Assembly (NCBI GenBank): GCA_958433005.1
Contig: CAUAWV010000008.1
Span: 1 to 64,000 of the forward strand
Direction: 5' to 3'
Length of the DNA stretch: 64,000 bases
DNA from: an uncultured Collinsella sp.
Lineage (GTDB): Bacteria; Actinomycetota; Coriobacteriia; Coriobacteriales; Coriobacteriaceae
Part shown: positions 48,084 through 57,671 of the stretch, in pieces
How the letters are laid out: each line of letters starts with the position of its first letter
How positions within the stretch are numbered: the stretch's first letter is position 1
The notes under the pieces: model-generated
The model's database searches: none
Seen by the model: the letters and a program-made list of their open reading frames with translations, nothing else
What the model was told of the DNA's origin: nothing
Translations under genes and position numbers: made by a program

Positions 48084-49157
48084 ATGGCGCTGCCTAAGGA
48101 TTTCATCGACACCAACGACTTCACCAAAGAGCAGATCCTGGCTATCGAGGATCTTGGCCTGGCAATGAAGAAGGCCATCAAGGTTGACGGCTATTATCCG
48201 CACCTGCTCCGCAACCAGAGCCTTGGCATGATCTTCCAGCAGGTTTCCACCCGCACCCGTCTTTCCTTCGAGACCGCCATGTGCGACCTCGGCGGCCACG
48301 CTCAGTTCTATGGCCCTGGCACCATTCAGCTCGGTGGCCACGAGTCCCTGGGCGACACCGCTCGCGTCATGGGCGACCTGCTCGACATCATGATGGCTCG
48401 CGTTGACCGTCACAAGGACGTCGTCGGCCTCGCCAAGGGTTCCGCCGTGCCCGTCATCAATGGCATGTCCGAGTTCAACCATCCCACGCAGGAGATGGGC
48501 GACCTCATGACCATGCTCGAGAACCTCCCCGAGGGCAAGAAGATCGAGGACTGCACCCTGGCCTTCATCGGCGACGCCACCCAGGTCTGCGTCTCCCTCA
48601 TGTTCATCGCCTCCAAGGTCGGCATGAAGTTTGTCCAGTTTGGACCCAAGGGCCACCAGATCCCCGACGGCGGCCTGCACGTTGGCACCGTTGAGGAGCG
48701 CGCCGAGTTCGGCAAGCAGATGATGGCCATCGCCGAGGAGAACTGCAAGGTCTCCGGCGGCTCCGTCGTCATCTCCGACGACATCGAGTGCATCAAGGGC
48801 GCCGACTTCATCTACACCGACGTGTGGTATGGCCTGTACGACGAGGAGGTCTCGGGCGAGAACTACATGGACGTGTTCTACCCCAAGTATCAGGTCACCA
48901 TGGACATGATGAACTTCGCCGGCCCCAACTCCAAGTTCATGCACTGCCTGCCGGCCACTCGCAACGAGGAAGTCGTCGACGAGGTTATGGACGATCCCGA
49001 GCGCTCCCTGTGCTGGGTCGAGGCCGAGAACCGCAAGCACTCCATCCGTGCTCTCCTCGCTGCCCTGGGCAAGCGCACCCCGCTCAACGACGAGGGTGTC
49101 GAGTACTCCGCCAAGGCCGAGCTTCACGCCGCTCTCGAGGCTCTCGAGCAGCTCTAA
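48084..49157 (+). CDS. ptcA: Putrescine carbamoyltransferase
   Basis: The start is ATG 48084 after AAAGGA; 357 residues. Carbamoyl-phosphate binding motif STRTR is at residues 55-59, with [19 protein letters not shown] and MHCLPATR following. [18 protein letters not shown] and the C-terminal [12 protein letters not shown] and [11 protein letters not shown] match enterococcal putrescine carbamoyltransferase more closely than ornithine carbamoyltransferase. The enzyme phosphorolyses N-carbamoylputrescine to putrescine and carbamoyl phosphate. An agmatine/putrescine-type antiporter and agmatine deiminase follow, completing most of the pathway. No carbamate kinase gene is visible. Confidence 0.9.
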   Translation: MALPKDFIDTNDFTKEQILAIEDLGLAMKKAIKVDGYYPHLLRNQSLGMIFQQVSTRTRLSFETAMCDLGGHAQFYGPGTIQLGGHESLGDTARVMGDLLDIMMARVDRHKDVVGLAKGSAVPVINGMSEFNHPTQEMGDLMTMLENLPEGKKIEDCTLAFIGDATQVCVSLMFIASKVGMKFVQFGPKGHQIPDGGLHVGTVEERAEFGKQMMAIAEENCKVSGGSVVISDDIECIKGADFIYTDVWYGLYDEEVSGENYMDVFYPKYQVTMDMMNFAGPNSKFMHCLPATRNEEVVDEVMDDPERSLCWVEAENRKHSIRALLAALGKRTPLNDEGVEYSAKAELHAALEALEQL

Positions 49158-49289
49158 GCCTTAAGCCTGCTAAACGCACGTTTGCGGGCGGCGGATGCTC
49201 GTCTCCTGTCGCCCGCTCACCGAGGCTCAGGCAATTGCCTTAGTACCTTGGGCCTCGGATCTGTCCAAGACTGAGCGAAGGAGCTCATC

Positions 49290-50729
49290 ATGAGCGACGG
49301 AAAGAAAAAGCTTTCCTTTTTGACGGTCATTTCGACCATCATCTGCGTCGTCTTCGTTTGCGAGGCCGCCGCTCCTGCTGCTGCCATTGGCAACCAGCAG
49401 TTCTTCTGGTGGATCTTCCTGATCCTGACCTTCCTGCTTCCCTACGGCATGGTTGTTGCCGAGCTCGGTACCACCTATGACGGCGAGGGCGGCATTTACG
49501 ACTGGGTACGCGATGGCCTGGGCGACAAATGGGGCGCCCGCATCTCGTACTACTACTGGGTCAACTACCCGCTGTGGATCGCCTCGCTGGCTACCATGTT
49601 CCCCGACATTTTGGGCATGGTCTTTGGCGTCGAGTTCAACTTGATCGCCAAGATGGGTATCGATCTTGCCTTTGTGTGGATCGTCTATCTCATGGGCCGC
49701 TCCAAGGCGGCCGACTCCGAGTGGGTCCTTAACGGTGGCGCCATCATCAAGGTCGCCGTCGCCGTTATCGTTGGCGCTTTGGGCATTTGGTATGCCATGG
49801 AGAACGGTTTTGCGAACGACATGTCCGCTGCCACCTTCCTGCCCGAGCTCACCAACACCAACGCTCTCGGTTACCTGTCGATCATCATCTTTAACTTCAT
49901 GGGCTTCGAGGTCATCTGCACCATGACCGACGACATGGCCGATCCCGCTCGCGATATCCCCAAGGCCATCATCGTCGGTGGCCTGTCCATCGCCGTGATC
50001 TACCTGTTCGCTGGCTTTGGCATCGGCGCCGCCGTGCCGGCCGACTCCATCGATCCCGACTACGGCATGATCGTCGCAGTCCAGACCATGGTGGGCGACT
50101 CCATGATCTTTAAGGTCATCTGCATCGCCTTCCTGATCACCCTGTTCGCCAACATGGCCGCTTGGTCCTTCGGCGTTAACTCCGTTGCTCGCTACGCTGC
50201 CGAGCACGGCAACATGCCCAAGGTCTTCGCCTCGATGATCTCGGATGACGACATGCCCAACGGCGCCAACCTGGTCAACGCTGTCGTTGCCTCCCTGGTG
50301 CTGTGCCTGCAGCTCGTTCCCATCGACGCCATCTCCAACGGTGTCTTCTGGATGCTCTTTGGCACCTCTGTCGTCTTCCTGCTGTTGACCTACATCCCGA
50401 TGTTCCCGGCGTTCCTCAACCTTCGTAAGAACGACCCCAACCGTGAGCGCATCTTCACGTTCCCGTTTAAGGGCGCCATGATGAAGGTCATGCTGGCCAT
50501 CCCCTGCATCGAGCTGGTTCTTGCCATCGTTGCCACGCTGATCCCGTTCTCCGCTGCTGAAATTGGCGACAAGGTCCCGATGATCGTTATCTTCATCGTG
50601 CTCGTGCTCATCGGCGAGGTCGTCCGCGTCGTCAGCGCTAAGGGCCGCGAGACCGAGTACAAGGGTCTGACCCCTGAGCTCGCAGCCCAGCGTCTCGCTG
50701 AGGAGGCCGCCGAGGCCGAGGAGAACTAG
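49290..50729 (+). CDS. aguD: APC-family antiporter, probable agmatine/putrescine exchanger
   Basis: This 479-residue protein has about 12 hydrophobic segments and the amino acid/polyamine antiporter pattern (LPYGMVVAELGTTYDGEGGIYDWVRDGLG, IIFNFMGFEVICTMTDDM). It lies between putrescine carbamoyltransferase and agmatine deiminase, the place of AguD in agmatine operons. It should swap external agmatine for internal putrescine. A close paralogue is encoded at 52874. The ATG follows GAAGGAGCTCATC. Confidence 0.88.
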   Translation: MSDGKKKLSFLTVISTIICVVFVCEAAAPAAAIGNQQFFWWIFLILTFLLPYGMVVAELGTTYDGEGGIYDWVRDGLGDKWGARISYYYWVNYPLWIASLATMFPDILGMVFGVEFNLIAKMGIDLAFVWIVYLMGRSKAADSEWVLNGGAIIKVAVAVIVGALGIWYAMENGFANDMSAATFLPELTNTNALGYLSIIIFNFMGFEVICTMTDDMADPARDIPKAIIVGGLSIAVIYLFAGFGIGAAVPADSIDPDYGMIVAVQTMVGDSMIFKVICIAFLITLFANMAAWSFGVNSVARYAAEHGNMPKVFASMISDDDMPNGANLVNAVVASLVLCLQLVPIDAISNGVFWMLFGTSVVFLLLTYIPMFPAFLNLRKNDPNRERIFTFPFKGAMMKVMLAIPCIELVLAIVATLIPFSAAEIGDKVPMIVIFIVLVLIGEVVRVVSAKGRETEYKGLTPELAAQRLAEEAAEAEEN

Positions 50730-51096
50730 AGCACCCGGTTCTGGGGCTCCAACCCTCCTCGTGTACCAACGCGCGCTTCGTCGGGCTTGTCGCTCCCGAC
50801 TCCGGGCACTCTAGCCTCTTCGGAGACGTGTCCAAGCGACAGGTTTGCTAACCATTCCCCGGGGTGGGCGTGAGCGATAGCTCCGGTAACCACCGCCCAC
50901 CCAAACCTCTCTTCCGTATCCTTCGTGCGTTTTGTCTCCGCGCACTTGGTTACGTCGTCGCTTGCCGGTGCGACTCCGTGAAAACCGGCGCCGGGCGCCC
51001 CGACCTTTGCCGGGGAACGGGCGCCTACCATCTCTTGGTTTTAGGCTGCGGGTAACCCGCCCGCAGCAAGCGATCGTTCGATTTGGAGGAAATCTT
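50730..51096. other. Long gene-free leader before agmatine deiminase
   Basis: It is GC-rich with several possible hairpins but I see no known RNA motif and no gene. A frame running in from 50932 has no ribosome site. The length suggests processing or a separate promoter for aguA. Confidence 0.4.
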
Positions 51097-52302
51097 ATGC
51101 GTACGATCACCGAGTCCGAGTCCACCCCCAAGGCCGACGGCTTCTTTATGCCCGCTGAGTTCGCCCCGCAGGATCGCGTGTGGATGGGTTGGCCCCACCG
51201 CACCGACACCTGGGCCCACGGCGCCAAGCCGGCTCAGAAGCAGTATGCCGCCATCGCCCGCGCCATCGCCGAGTTCACCCCGGTTACCATGTGCGCCAAC
51301 CAGGTCGACTATGCCAACTGTAAGGCCATCTTCGAGGAGGACGAGAACGTCACCGTCATCGAGATGACCACCGACGACGCCTGGTTCCGCGACACCGCCG
51401 CCACCTACGTCATCAACGGCAAGGGTGAGAAGCGCGCCAACCATTGGCACTTCAACGCCTACGGCGGTCTCGTCGACGGCCTCTATTTCCCGTGGGACAA
51501 GGACGAGCAGATCGCCCTCAAGATGGCTGAGCTTTCCGGCTGCCGTCGCTATCGTCCCGATGACATGATCCTCGAGGGCGGCTCCATCACCGTTGACGGC
51601 GAGGGCACCCTTGTCGTGACCGACCAGTGCCTGCTTTCCCCGGGCCGCACCTGCTCTGCAGTGCTCGAGGAGGAAGAGGATCCCGAGTCCATCTGGCCCA
51701 AGTTCAAGAAGAAGTTCGAGCCCTGGAGCGAGGAGCTTCGCGCCTACATGGACGAGCACCTCAAGGATTACCTGGGTGTCGAGAAGGTCATCTGGGTCAA
51801 GGAGGGCATCGACCCCGAGGAGACCAACGGCCACATCGACGACGTCGCCACGTTCATCGCCCCGGGCGTCATGGCCTGCATCTGGACCGACGATCCCGAG
51901 TACCCGTTCTACGAGCAGTGCCACGCCGCCTACGAGACCCTCTCCAACGCCGTCGACGCCAAGGGCCGCAAGATGAAGGTCTACAAGCTCTGCATGCCCG
52001 TGAACCCGCTGTTCATGGACCAGGCCTCCTGCGACACCATCGACGCCGACGAGAACGCCGAGCCGCGCGTCCCCGACGAGCCGCTGATCGCCTCCTACAT
52101 GAACTACCTCGTGACCAACCACGGCGTTATTGTCCCGCAGTACGGCGACGAGAACGACCAGCTGGCCGTCGACACGCTCCAGAAGATCTACGACGAGGTC
52201 TGGGGCGAGGGCGTCTACAAGTGCGTCGGCGTCCAGTCCGAGCAGGTCGTCTTCGGCGGCGGCAATATCCACTGCATTACCCAGCAGGAGCCCTCGGCGT
52301 AA
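51097..52302 (+). CDS. aguA: Agmatine deiminase paralogue 1 (diverged)
   Basis: The protein has 401 residues from ATG 51097 after TTGGAGGAAA. It belongs to the peptidyl-arginine-deiminase-like family. It shows HWHFNAYGGLVDGLYFPWDKD, ILEGGSITVDGEGTLVVTD, the NGHIDDVATF His-Asp motif, and the catalytic Cys393 in GGGNIHCITQQE. Canonical enzymes, like copy 2 in this window, read WIRDPGPAFLVN; this copy reads WFRDTAATYVIN. It also has about 30 extra residues around positions 185-225. The enzyme should convert agmatine to N-carbamoylputrescine, but the loop change might shift the substrate. Confidence 0.88.
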   Translation: MRTITESESTPKADGFFMPAEFAPQDRVWMGWPHRTDTWAHGAKPAQKQYAAIARAIAEFTPVTMCANQVDYANCKAIFEEDENVTVIEMTTDDAWFRDTAATYVINGKGEKRANHWHFNAYGGLVDGLYFPWDKDEQIALKMAELSGCRRYRPDDMILEGGSITVDGEGTLVVTDQCLLSPGRTCSAVLEEEEDPESIWPKFKKKFEPWSEELRAYMDEHLKDYLGVEKVIWVKEGIDPEETNGHIDDVATFIAPGVMACIWTDDPEYPFYEQCHAAYETLSNAVDAKGRKMKVYKLCMPVNPLFMDQASCDTIDADENAEPRVPDEPLIASYMNYLVTNHGVIVPQYGDENDQLAVDTLQKIYDEVWGEGVYKCVGVQSEQVVFGGGNIHCITQQEPSA

Positions 52303-52390
52303 CTCAGGCACGCCACCTTGGCGTTCACTCGTCGCTTACGTAGCGTCAGTACGCTACGCTCCTCGTTCGCGCCAATCTGGCGCACCTGAG
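52303..52390 (+). repeat. Large hairpin right after agmatine deiminase
   Basis: The arms CTCAGGCACGCCACCTTGG and CCAATCTGGCGCACCTGAG are mostly complementary. Inside lies GTAGCGTCAGTACGCTAC. The left arm starts next to the stop codon. Similar to the hairpin at 29939-30034. Confidence 0.65.
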
Positions 52391-52529
52391 CACGCCGAGT
52401 AAACGTCTGACTTTCCGAGCCGTGATGCTTCGGGAACCCAGCCGATCAATCGGACGGTCGGTGAATCGGACCATCTCGGGGCATTGATGGTCGGTTTATT
52501 CGATGTCTTGGTCGGTTGGGTTTTTCTTT

Positions 52530-52566
52530 GGGCACTCCGTTGCCTCCACTTCGGAGTGCCCTTTTC
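52530..52566 (+). terminator. Terminator after aguA
   Basis: GGGCACTCCG pairs perfectly with CGGAGTGCCC around 12 nt, then TTTTCTTTG. Confidence 0.85.
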
Positions 52567-52578
52567 TTTGATTGAGTA

Positions 52579-52650
52579 CGCGTCTGGCCTGGGATTTTTT
52601 GCGGGTTAGGCCAATTGTTCGCTTGAATTTCCCAGGTCAGACGCGTTTTC
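52579..52650 (+). promoter_or_regulatory. Leader hairpin before antiporter 2
   Basis: CGCGTCTGGCCTGGGA and TCCCAGGTCAGACGCG pair at 15 of 16 positions around 35 bases, followed by TTTTC. Possible attenuator or second terminator. Confidence 0.5.
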
Positions 52651-52873
52651 AATTGCCGAAAGTTTCCGGTCGCGAACGCGGCCGTTTTGATCGGAGTATC
52701 TATGTACCAGCGTATCGTCATCTACACGCGCCTGTTCCGCGAGCGTTGGTCCAACAATTGCATCCTCTCCTCTCTTTGGGATGGCACCTGTACCGGTGAC
52801 GCGGCCTGCAACCCTACCTTGGGCTGCGCCTTCGGTACAGATGCCATCCTTTTTGCTGTAGGGGGCGCGCGCC

Positions 52874-54283
52874 ATGGCAGGTAAAAAGTTCTCCCTGATC
52901 GAGGTCATCCTTTCGGTTATCTGCGTCGTGTTTACCATCGAGGCGGCGGCTCCGGCATCTGCCATGGGCAACGTGCAGTTCTTCTGGTGGATCTTCCTTA
53001 TCATTACGTTTTTGCTTCCCTATGGTCTGGTGGTGGCCGAGCTGGGTACGGCGTTTGATTCCGAGGGCGGCCTGTACGATTGGGTTCGCTTGGGCCTGGG
53101 CGACCGTTGGGGCGCCCGTTGCTCTTGGTGCTACTGGGTTAACTTTCCGCTGTGGGTGGCAAGTATCGCCTGCATGTTCCCCAGTGTCATTAATGCGGCG
53201 TGGGGTATCGAGTTTTCACTCGGGATCCGAATTGCCATCGAGATTGCCTTTGTGTGGGGCGTCACGGTCATGGCAATGCAGCCGGTTGCCGAGGCCGATT
53301 GGGTCATGGACGGCGGCGCCGTCATCAAGGTGCTCATTACCGCTGTGGTGGGAATCGTCGGCATTTGGTTTGCCTGCAATAACGGCTTTGCCAACGACAT
53401 GTCGTTTAAGACCTTCATTCCAGATCTGGGCGACACCAATTCGTTGACGTACCTATCGATCATCCTATTCAACTTTATGGGCTTTGAGGTGGTCGCGACT
53501 TTTGCCAGCACGATGAAGAACCCGTCGTGCGATATCCCCAAGGCGGTTATTGCCGGTGGCGTGGCCATTGCGGCAATTTACATCATTTGCGGCATTGGCA
53601 TTGGAGCCGCGGTTCCCACCGAGCAGCTTTCACTCGATTCGGGCATTGTGGACGCAGCCGCCGCTATGGTGGGGCGCACCCACCCGCTGACGATGGTCGT
53701 GGGCGTGGCCTTTTTGGTGACGCTGTTCGCCAATATGATCTGCTGGAGCTTTGGCGTCAACAACGTAGCGAGCTATGCCGCACGTCACGGCAACATGCCG
53801 CGCCCCTTTGCGCTGGTGTCCAAAAAGACCGGCATGCCCAACGGCTCGGCGCTCATTAACGGCTGTTTTGCCAGTCTGGTGCTGCTGCTCCAGATTCCGC
53901 TGGGTGAGGGTTCCGACGTCTTTTGGGTCTTCTTCTCGATGAACGTCGTCTTTCTGCTCATGAGCTATATCCCCATGTTCCCAGCGTTTTGGCGCCTGCG
54001 CAAATATGACGATCGCTCGCGCGTGTTCCGCGCGCCCTTCGAGGGCAAGGTGCTTGCGGTGGCACTTGCGATTCCCGTGGTGGAGCTTGTGCTTTCGATT
54101 GTCGCTACGATTGTGCCGCTCAACGGCTCGCCCGCCGAAATGGCAAAGTTGCCCATTCTCATGGGTGTGGTGATCGCCGTGTTGCTGGGCGAGGTTTCGC
54201 GCCTCATATCGCGCCGCGGCCGCAGCGTCGACAATCCCGGCGTTGGTGCAAGGGGGACAGGTCGCTTTGCGCCAAAACAGTAG
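52874..54283 (+). CDS. APC-family antiporter (paralogue 2)
   Basis: This 469-residue, 12-segment permease is closely related to the antiporter at 49290. They share VLLPYG-VVAELGT, GGLYDWVRLGLGDRWGAR, LFNFMGFEVVATFASTM and LFANMICWSFGVN. The role is probably amine/amino acid exchange; a second polyamine pair or an agmatine isoform is possible. The start ATG overlaps a GC-rich ribosome site region (GTAGGGGGCGCGCC). It is not linked to a metabolic gene of its own; the next genes are a small minus-strand ORF and a LuxR regulator. Confidence 0.85.
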   Translation: MAGKKFSLIEVILSVICVVFTIEAAAPASAMGNVQFFWWIFLIITFLLPYGLVVAELGTAFDSEGGLYDWVRLGLGDRWGARCSWCYWVNFPLWVASIACMFPSVINAAWGIEFSLGIRIAIEIAFVWGVTVMAMQPVAEADWVMDGGAVIKVLITAVVGIVGIWFACNNGFANDMSFKTFIPDLGDTNSLTYLSIILFNFMGFEVVATFASTMKNPSCDIPKAVIAGGVAIAAIYIICGIGIGAAVPTEQLSLDSGIVDAAAAMVGRTHPLTMVVGVAFLVTLFANMICWSFGVNNVASYAARHGNMPRPFALVSKKTGMPNGSALINGCFASLVLLLQIPLGEGSDVFWVFFSMNVVFLLMSYIPMFPAFWRLRKYDDRSRVFRAPFEGKVLAVALAIPVVELVLSIVATIVPLNGSPAEMAKLPILMGVVIAVLLGEVSRLISRRGRSVDNPGVGARGTGRFAPKQ

Positions 54284-54318
54284 CGCCGCGAGTTGTGCGG
54301 TGCTAGTTGCATCTTGGA

Positions 54319-54510
54319 TTACTGCTCACGCTGCTCGGGATCAGATGCGAGCTTGGGTGCAAAGTAGGGGACGTGGCCCAGGTAGGGGCAGCTGTCCTCG
54401 CGTGATTCGACGACGCAGGGGATATCTTCGTAGGTGAGTGAGTCGCACAGGTGGACGATGGCCTTGGCGGCAGGGGCAACGAGTATTTTGAGCGGTGCGA
54501 TAGGCGCCAT
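54319..54510 (-). CDS. Small unknown protein
   Basis: The protein has 63 residues from ATG 54510, which follows AAAGGAG with 5-nt spacing; an alternative start is at 54525. Sequence MAPIAPLKILVAPAAKAIVH, then LCDSLTYEDIPCVVESRED, ends in a charged tail. It might be a compact alpha/beta domain with two Cys. I recognise no family. It is convergent with antiporter 2 and divergent from the LuxR gene. Confidence 0.5.
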   Translation of the reverse strand: MAPIAPLKILVAPAAKAIVHLCDSLTYEDIPCVVESREDSCPYLGHVPYFAPKLASDPEQREQ

Positions 54511-54638
54511 GGCATCTCCTTTCATCGGTGAGACACAGCTTGTTTATCTAAACGATACAGTACGTTTAATCGGTGAGTCTAATCTTGCGGCAAAGAATCT
54601 GTCAACATCCTCACGGCATCTAGACAGGGGAGGCGGGC

Positions 54639-55631
54639 ATGAGTTTCGCGTTCTATATCTACACCACGATTATCATGGGTGTGGCTCTGGTGACCAGTGC
54701 CGTGGCATTGGTGGTTTGGCTCATGACGCGCCGTCGCGACAGCCTGGTGGCCGCGGCGGGCTTTTTGCTCTACATGCTCGATATGTCGGTCATTTTTTTT
54801 GACGAGTACAATCGGCTCAAATACGACTACGCTGTTACCTTTAGCGAGCCGTTGCAGCACCCCTTGCTGCGCTGCGTGCTCGGTATTGCCATCTATGCCT
54901 GCGTGGTACTGTGGATGTTTGCGCGCTTGCGCAAAAGGCCGACGTCGCGCATGCTCGGACTTGCTATCGTGCCGTTTTCAATCTTGCAATTGGTGCTGGT
55001 GCCTCGCAGCGGTGCTGCCGGAGAGATGCAGCAGTATCTCTTTTGGCTCACGCGTGACCTGGGCAATGTAGGATGTCTTGCCTATGCCGCCTGGCATTAC
55101 CGGCACAGGGCCACGCGTGTTGAGAAACTCGACCTCGACCGCTCAAAGCTCTTTTGGAAGGTGGCACTCGTTCTTGCGTTTTGCGTAATCGCCGAGGACA
55201 CCTACATGATTTTGCTCTGTCGCCCCGACTCTCAAAACCCCGTCATCAGCCTCTTTTTGTGGTATCTGTCCGAGCGCAATATCTCCGAAAACGTGCTGCT
55301 CATGGCATGCGCGGTCCAACTCTTTTGCCAGTTTAGCCATATCCTGCGCGTGTATGCCCGTCATCCGCGTGCCGATGAGGACGTGGCGGCCGAGAGCGCA
55401 CGCTCTGGGGACGATCTAGCATCACGCGTTGTGATCTATGCCGATGCCCATAAGCTGTCGCGGCGCGAGCAGGAGGTGCTCACGCTGGTGCTGAAGGGCA
55501 ACGACGCCCAAAACATCGCCAGCGAGTTGGTCATCAGCCCTGGCACTGTCAAGGCGCACTTGCATCGCATCTACGTTAAAAGCGGTGTCTCCAACCGAGA
55601 TGACCTCATAGATGCCTTTTGGCGTTCCTAG
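54639..55631 (+). CDS. Membrane-bound LuxR-family regulator (copy 2)
   Basis: This 330-residue protein has the same layout as the regulator at 46789. Seven hydrophobic segments cover residues 1-250. The shared intramembrane signature is CVIAEDTYMILLCRPDSQN followed by WYLSERNISENVLLMACAV. A C-terminal LuxR domain follows (LSRREQEVLTLVLKGNDAQNIASELVISPGTVKAHLHRIYVKSGV). It sits between antiporter 2 and an amidohydrolase gene, and probably controls one of them. The ATG follows GGGGAGGCGGGC. Confidence 0.85.
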   Translation: MSFAFYIYTTIIMGVALVTSAVALVVWLMTRRRDSLVAAAGFLLYMLDMSVIFFDEYNRLKYDYAVTFSEPLQHPLLRCVLGIAIYACVVLWMFARLRKRPTSRMLGLAIVPFSILQLVLVPRSGAAGEMQQYLFWLTRDLGNVGCLAYAAWHYRHRATRVEKLDLDRSKLFWKVALVLAFCVIAEDTYMILLCRPDSQNPVISLFLWYLSERNISENVLLMACAVQLFCQFSHILRVYARHPRADEDVAAESARSGDDLASRVVIYADAHKLSRREQEVLTLVLKGNDAQNIASELVISPGTVKAHLHRIYVKSGVSNRDDLIDAFWRS

Positions 55632-55946
55632 TCCTATTCTTCCTTGCATGCGGGTCTTGCCGTGTGGGCGGGCACGCCGTTGGGCGTAATGACGCGGTAA
55701 TAATCTCAGACAATAAACCTGCAGGTAAAGCGTGTAAACCTGCTTAAACTGACCGTTTGCGATCCCTGGCCTTGGCACGGATTTGCCCCTGTGTATCAAT
55801 GGGTGTAGCGCGAAGCCGCGGACGTGGGACAGACGTCCGAGCACGGCTTGTAGGCACGCGCCGATGCGGGAGCGCTACGCTCCCAACCGAGTGCCCACGC
55901 GGGCGGTGCGTCCGCGTTGCAACCAAAGATGCCTGAGGAGGCTCAC
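55632..55946. other. Gene-free region before the amidohydrolase gene
   Basis: It holds AAACCTGCAGGT (55715-55726) and, 26 bp later, ACCGTTTGCGA (55752-55762), the same arrangement as before putrescine carbamoyltransferase. GC-rich inverted sequences follow (GCGCTACGCTCCC). No gene is present. Confidence 0.45.
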
Positions 55947-57575
55947 ATGGACAAGGCTGATGTAGTTATCAAGAGCAACGCCGTCTTTACCGGCGATGGG
56001 CTCGAGCCGTTTAAGGGCGGCGTTGCCGTGCGCGGTGATAAGATTGTTGCCTGCGGTGACGATGCTCACCTGGCACCGTTTATCGGTCCCGATACCGAGG
56101 TGCGCGACTTTGGCGACCAGCTCGTCATGCCCGGCCTGATCGACTCGCACACGCATTTTGCCCAGGGCGCGTTTATGACCGACCCCGATTTTGCCGTCAA
56201 CCTCATCGACTGCACCAGTTTTGAGATGGCGATGGAACGTGTCGTGGCGTTTGCGGCCGACCATCCCGATAACGAGTGGATTCTGGGCTGCCAGATTATC
56301 CAGTTCCAGTGGGATGTCCCCGAGATGCCCACAGCCGCGATGATCGATGAGTACATCTCGGACCGCCCGGTCTTTCTGCAGCAGGTTGACCTGCATACCT
56401 TTAGTGCCAATACCTGCGCCATCAACAAGGTGGGAGTAACTTCGCAGACGCCCGATCCCGCAGGCGGCAAGATCCTTAAGGATGCCGAGGGCAATCTGAC
56501 GGGCGTGTTTTCCAACAACGCCGGCGTCTTCTTTATGGACGAGGTCTACGACCCAGCGCCCGAGGTTGTTGACGCGTCGTTTGCAAAAACCGCCCGGCGC
56601 GCCAATGCCCTGGGAATCACTACGGTCGGCATGGTCAATCCTACGTTTGTGAGCATGGAAAACCCGTATGCGGTGTTGGCAGGTCTTAATGCCAAGGGCG
56701 ACTTGCCACTGCGCGTGTTCCTGTACACCGATCTGTTCGAAAACGAGTCCTTAACGCTCGAGCAGATCAAGGAGAAATACGCCTTCTCGGGTACGCAGGT
56801 CGAGTGGCACGGCTTTAAGCAGTTTCTTGATGGCGTGTGCTCCGACCACACCGCTTGGATGCTTGAACCCTATTCCAACGCGCCCGATACCTGCGGTGAG
56901 CCCGCGGAGGATCCAGAGCGCATCCGTGCCGCCATTGTCAGGGCGCAGGAATGGGGCGTTGACACGCGCGTCCATACGATCGGCGATCGCTCGGTGCGTT
57001 TTGTGCTTGATTGCTTTGAGGAGGGCGAGCGCTTGCATGGTAAGCGGGGTTGCCGCCACTCCATGGAGCACAACGAGACGGTTCAGCCCGAGGATCTGCC
57101 GCGCTATGCCGAGCTGGGTATATGCCCTGGTATGCAGCCGTGGCACATGCTGCTCGATATGGCTGACCTTGCCAAGGACGATGCCGTGGGCCCCGAGCGT
57201 GCTGCGCTTTCGTGGCCCCTGCATAGCCTGCTTGCCAGCGGTGCCGTGGTGCACCTGGGCAGTGACTTCCCCGTTGTGGGCTTGGAGCCCATGGAGGAGG
57301 TGTACGGCGCGGTCTTCCGCATGCTCGAGGACGGCTCCAACCCAGAAGGGTGGTTCCCGCAGGAGCGCATCACCATGGCCGAGGCCCTGCGCGCCTACAC
57401 CTACGGCAGCGCCTACGCCATGCATGCCGAGGATCGCATCGGTACGCTCGCATGCGGCAAACAGGCTGATATCTGTGTGCTCGACCGTAACCTCTTTGAC
57501 TGCGAACCGGCTGAGGTCCTCGAGGCCACGGCGTCTCTCACGATGATTGCCGGCAAGGTGGTCTACGAGGCCTAG
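55947..57575 (+). CDS. Amidohydrolase family 3 (YtcJ-like)
   Basis: The protein has 542 residues from ATG 55947 after GAGGAGG. Metal-site motifs are MPGLIDSHTHFAQGA (HxH), VHTIGDRSVRFVLDC, SMEHNETVQPEDLPRYAELGICPGMQPWHML, and HLGSDFPVVGLEP. This is the YtcJ/NfdA architecture of exo-acting amide hydrolases. The substrate is unknown; nearby polyamine genes suggest an amide or N-acyl amine. The MATE exporter gene follows 97 bp later and may be in the same transcript. Confidence 0.85.
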   Translation: MDKADVVIKSNAVFTGDGLEPFKGGVAVRGDKIVACGDDAHLAPFIGPDTEVRDFGDQLVMPGLIDSHTHFAQGAFMTDPDFAVNLIDCTSFEMAMERVVAFAADHPDNEWILGCQIIQFQWDVPEMPTAAMIDEYISDRPVFLQQVDLHTFSANTCAINKVGVTSQTPDPAGGKILKDAEGNLTGVFSNNAGVFFMDEVYDPAPEVVDASFAKTARRANALGITTVGMVNPTFVSMENPYAVLAGLNAKGDLPLRVFLYTDLFENESLTLEQIKEKYAFSGTQVEWHGFKQFLDGVCSDHTAWMLEPYSNAPDTCGEPAEDPERIRAAIVRAQEWGVDTRVHTIGDRSVRFVLDCFEEGERLHGKRGCRHSMEHNETVQPEDLPRYAELGICPGMQPWHMLLDMADLAKDDAVGPERAALSWPLHSLLASGAVVHLGSDFPVVGLEPMEEVYGAVFRMLEDGSNPEGWFPQERITMAEALRAYTYGSAYAMHAEDRIGTLACGKQADICVLDRNLFDCEPAEVLEATASLTMIAGKVVYEA

Positions 57576-57671
57576 CGGGGCTGCTGCATCGCTGGGCGGT
57601 GCCGCAGCCTGTGCGTGCCGCCCATCCATTCATGCATCCATTCATCAATCTCTCATGGAAAGGGGAGAACA

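Larger units (their letters stand above)
52391..52873. other. Gene-free stretch with two hairpins
   Basis: It contains the terminator at 52530-52561 and an inverted repeat at 52579-52594 with 52630-52645. I see no supported gene; a 65-codon frame at 52687 overlaps the next gene and lacks a ribosome site. Confidence 0.5.

Noticed and set aside
48084..49157. Ornithine carbamoyltransferase (argF/arcB)
   Set aside because: The [12 protein letters not shown] and [18 protein letters not shown] segments match putrescine carbamoyltransferase, and the neighbours are agmatine deiminase and an antiporter rather than arginine deiminase.
52687..52884. 65-codon frame before antiporter 2
   Set aside because: It overlaps the antiporter start, has no ribosome site and no conserved pattern.
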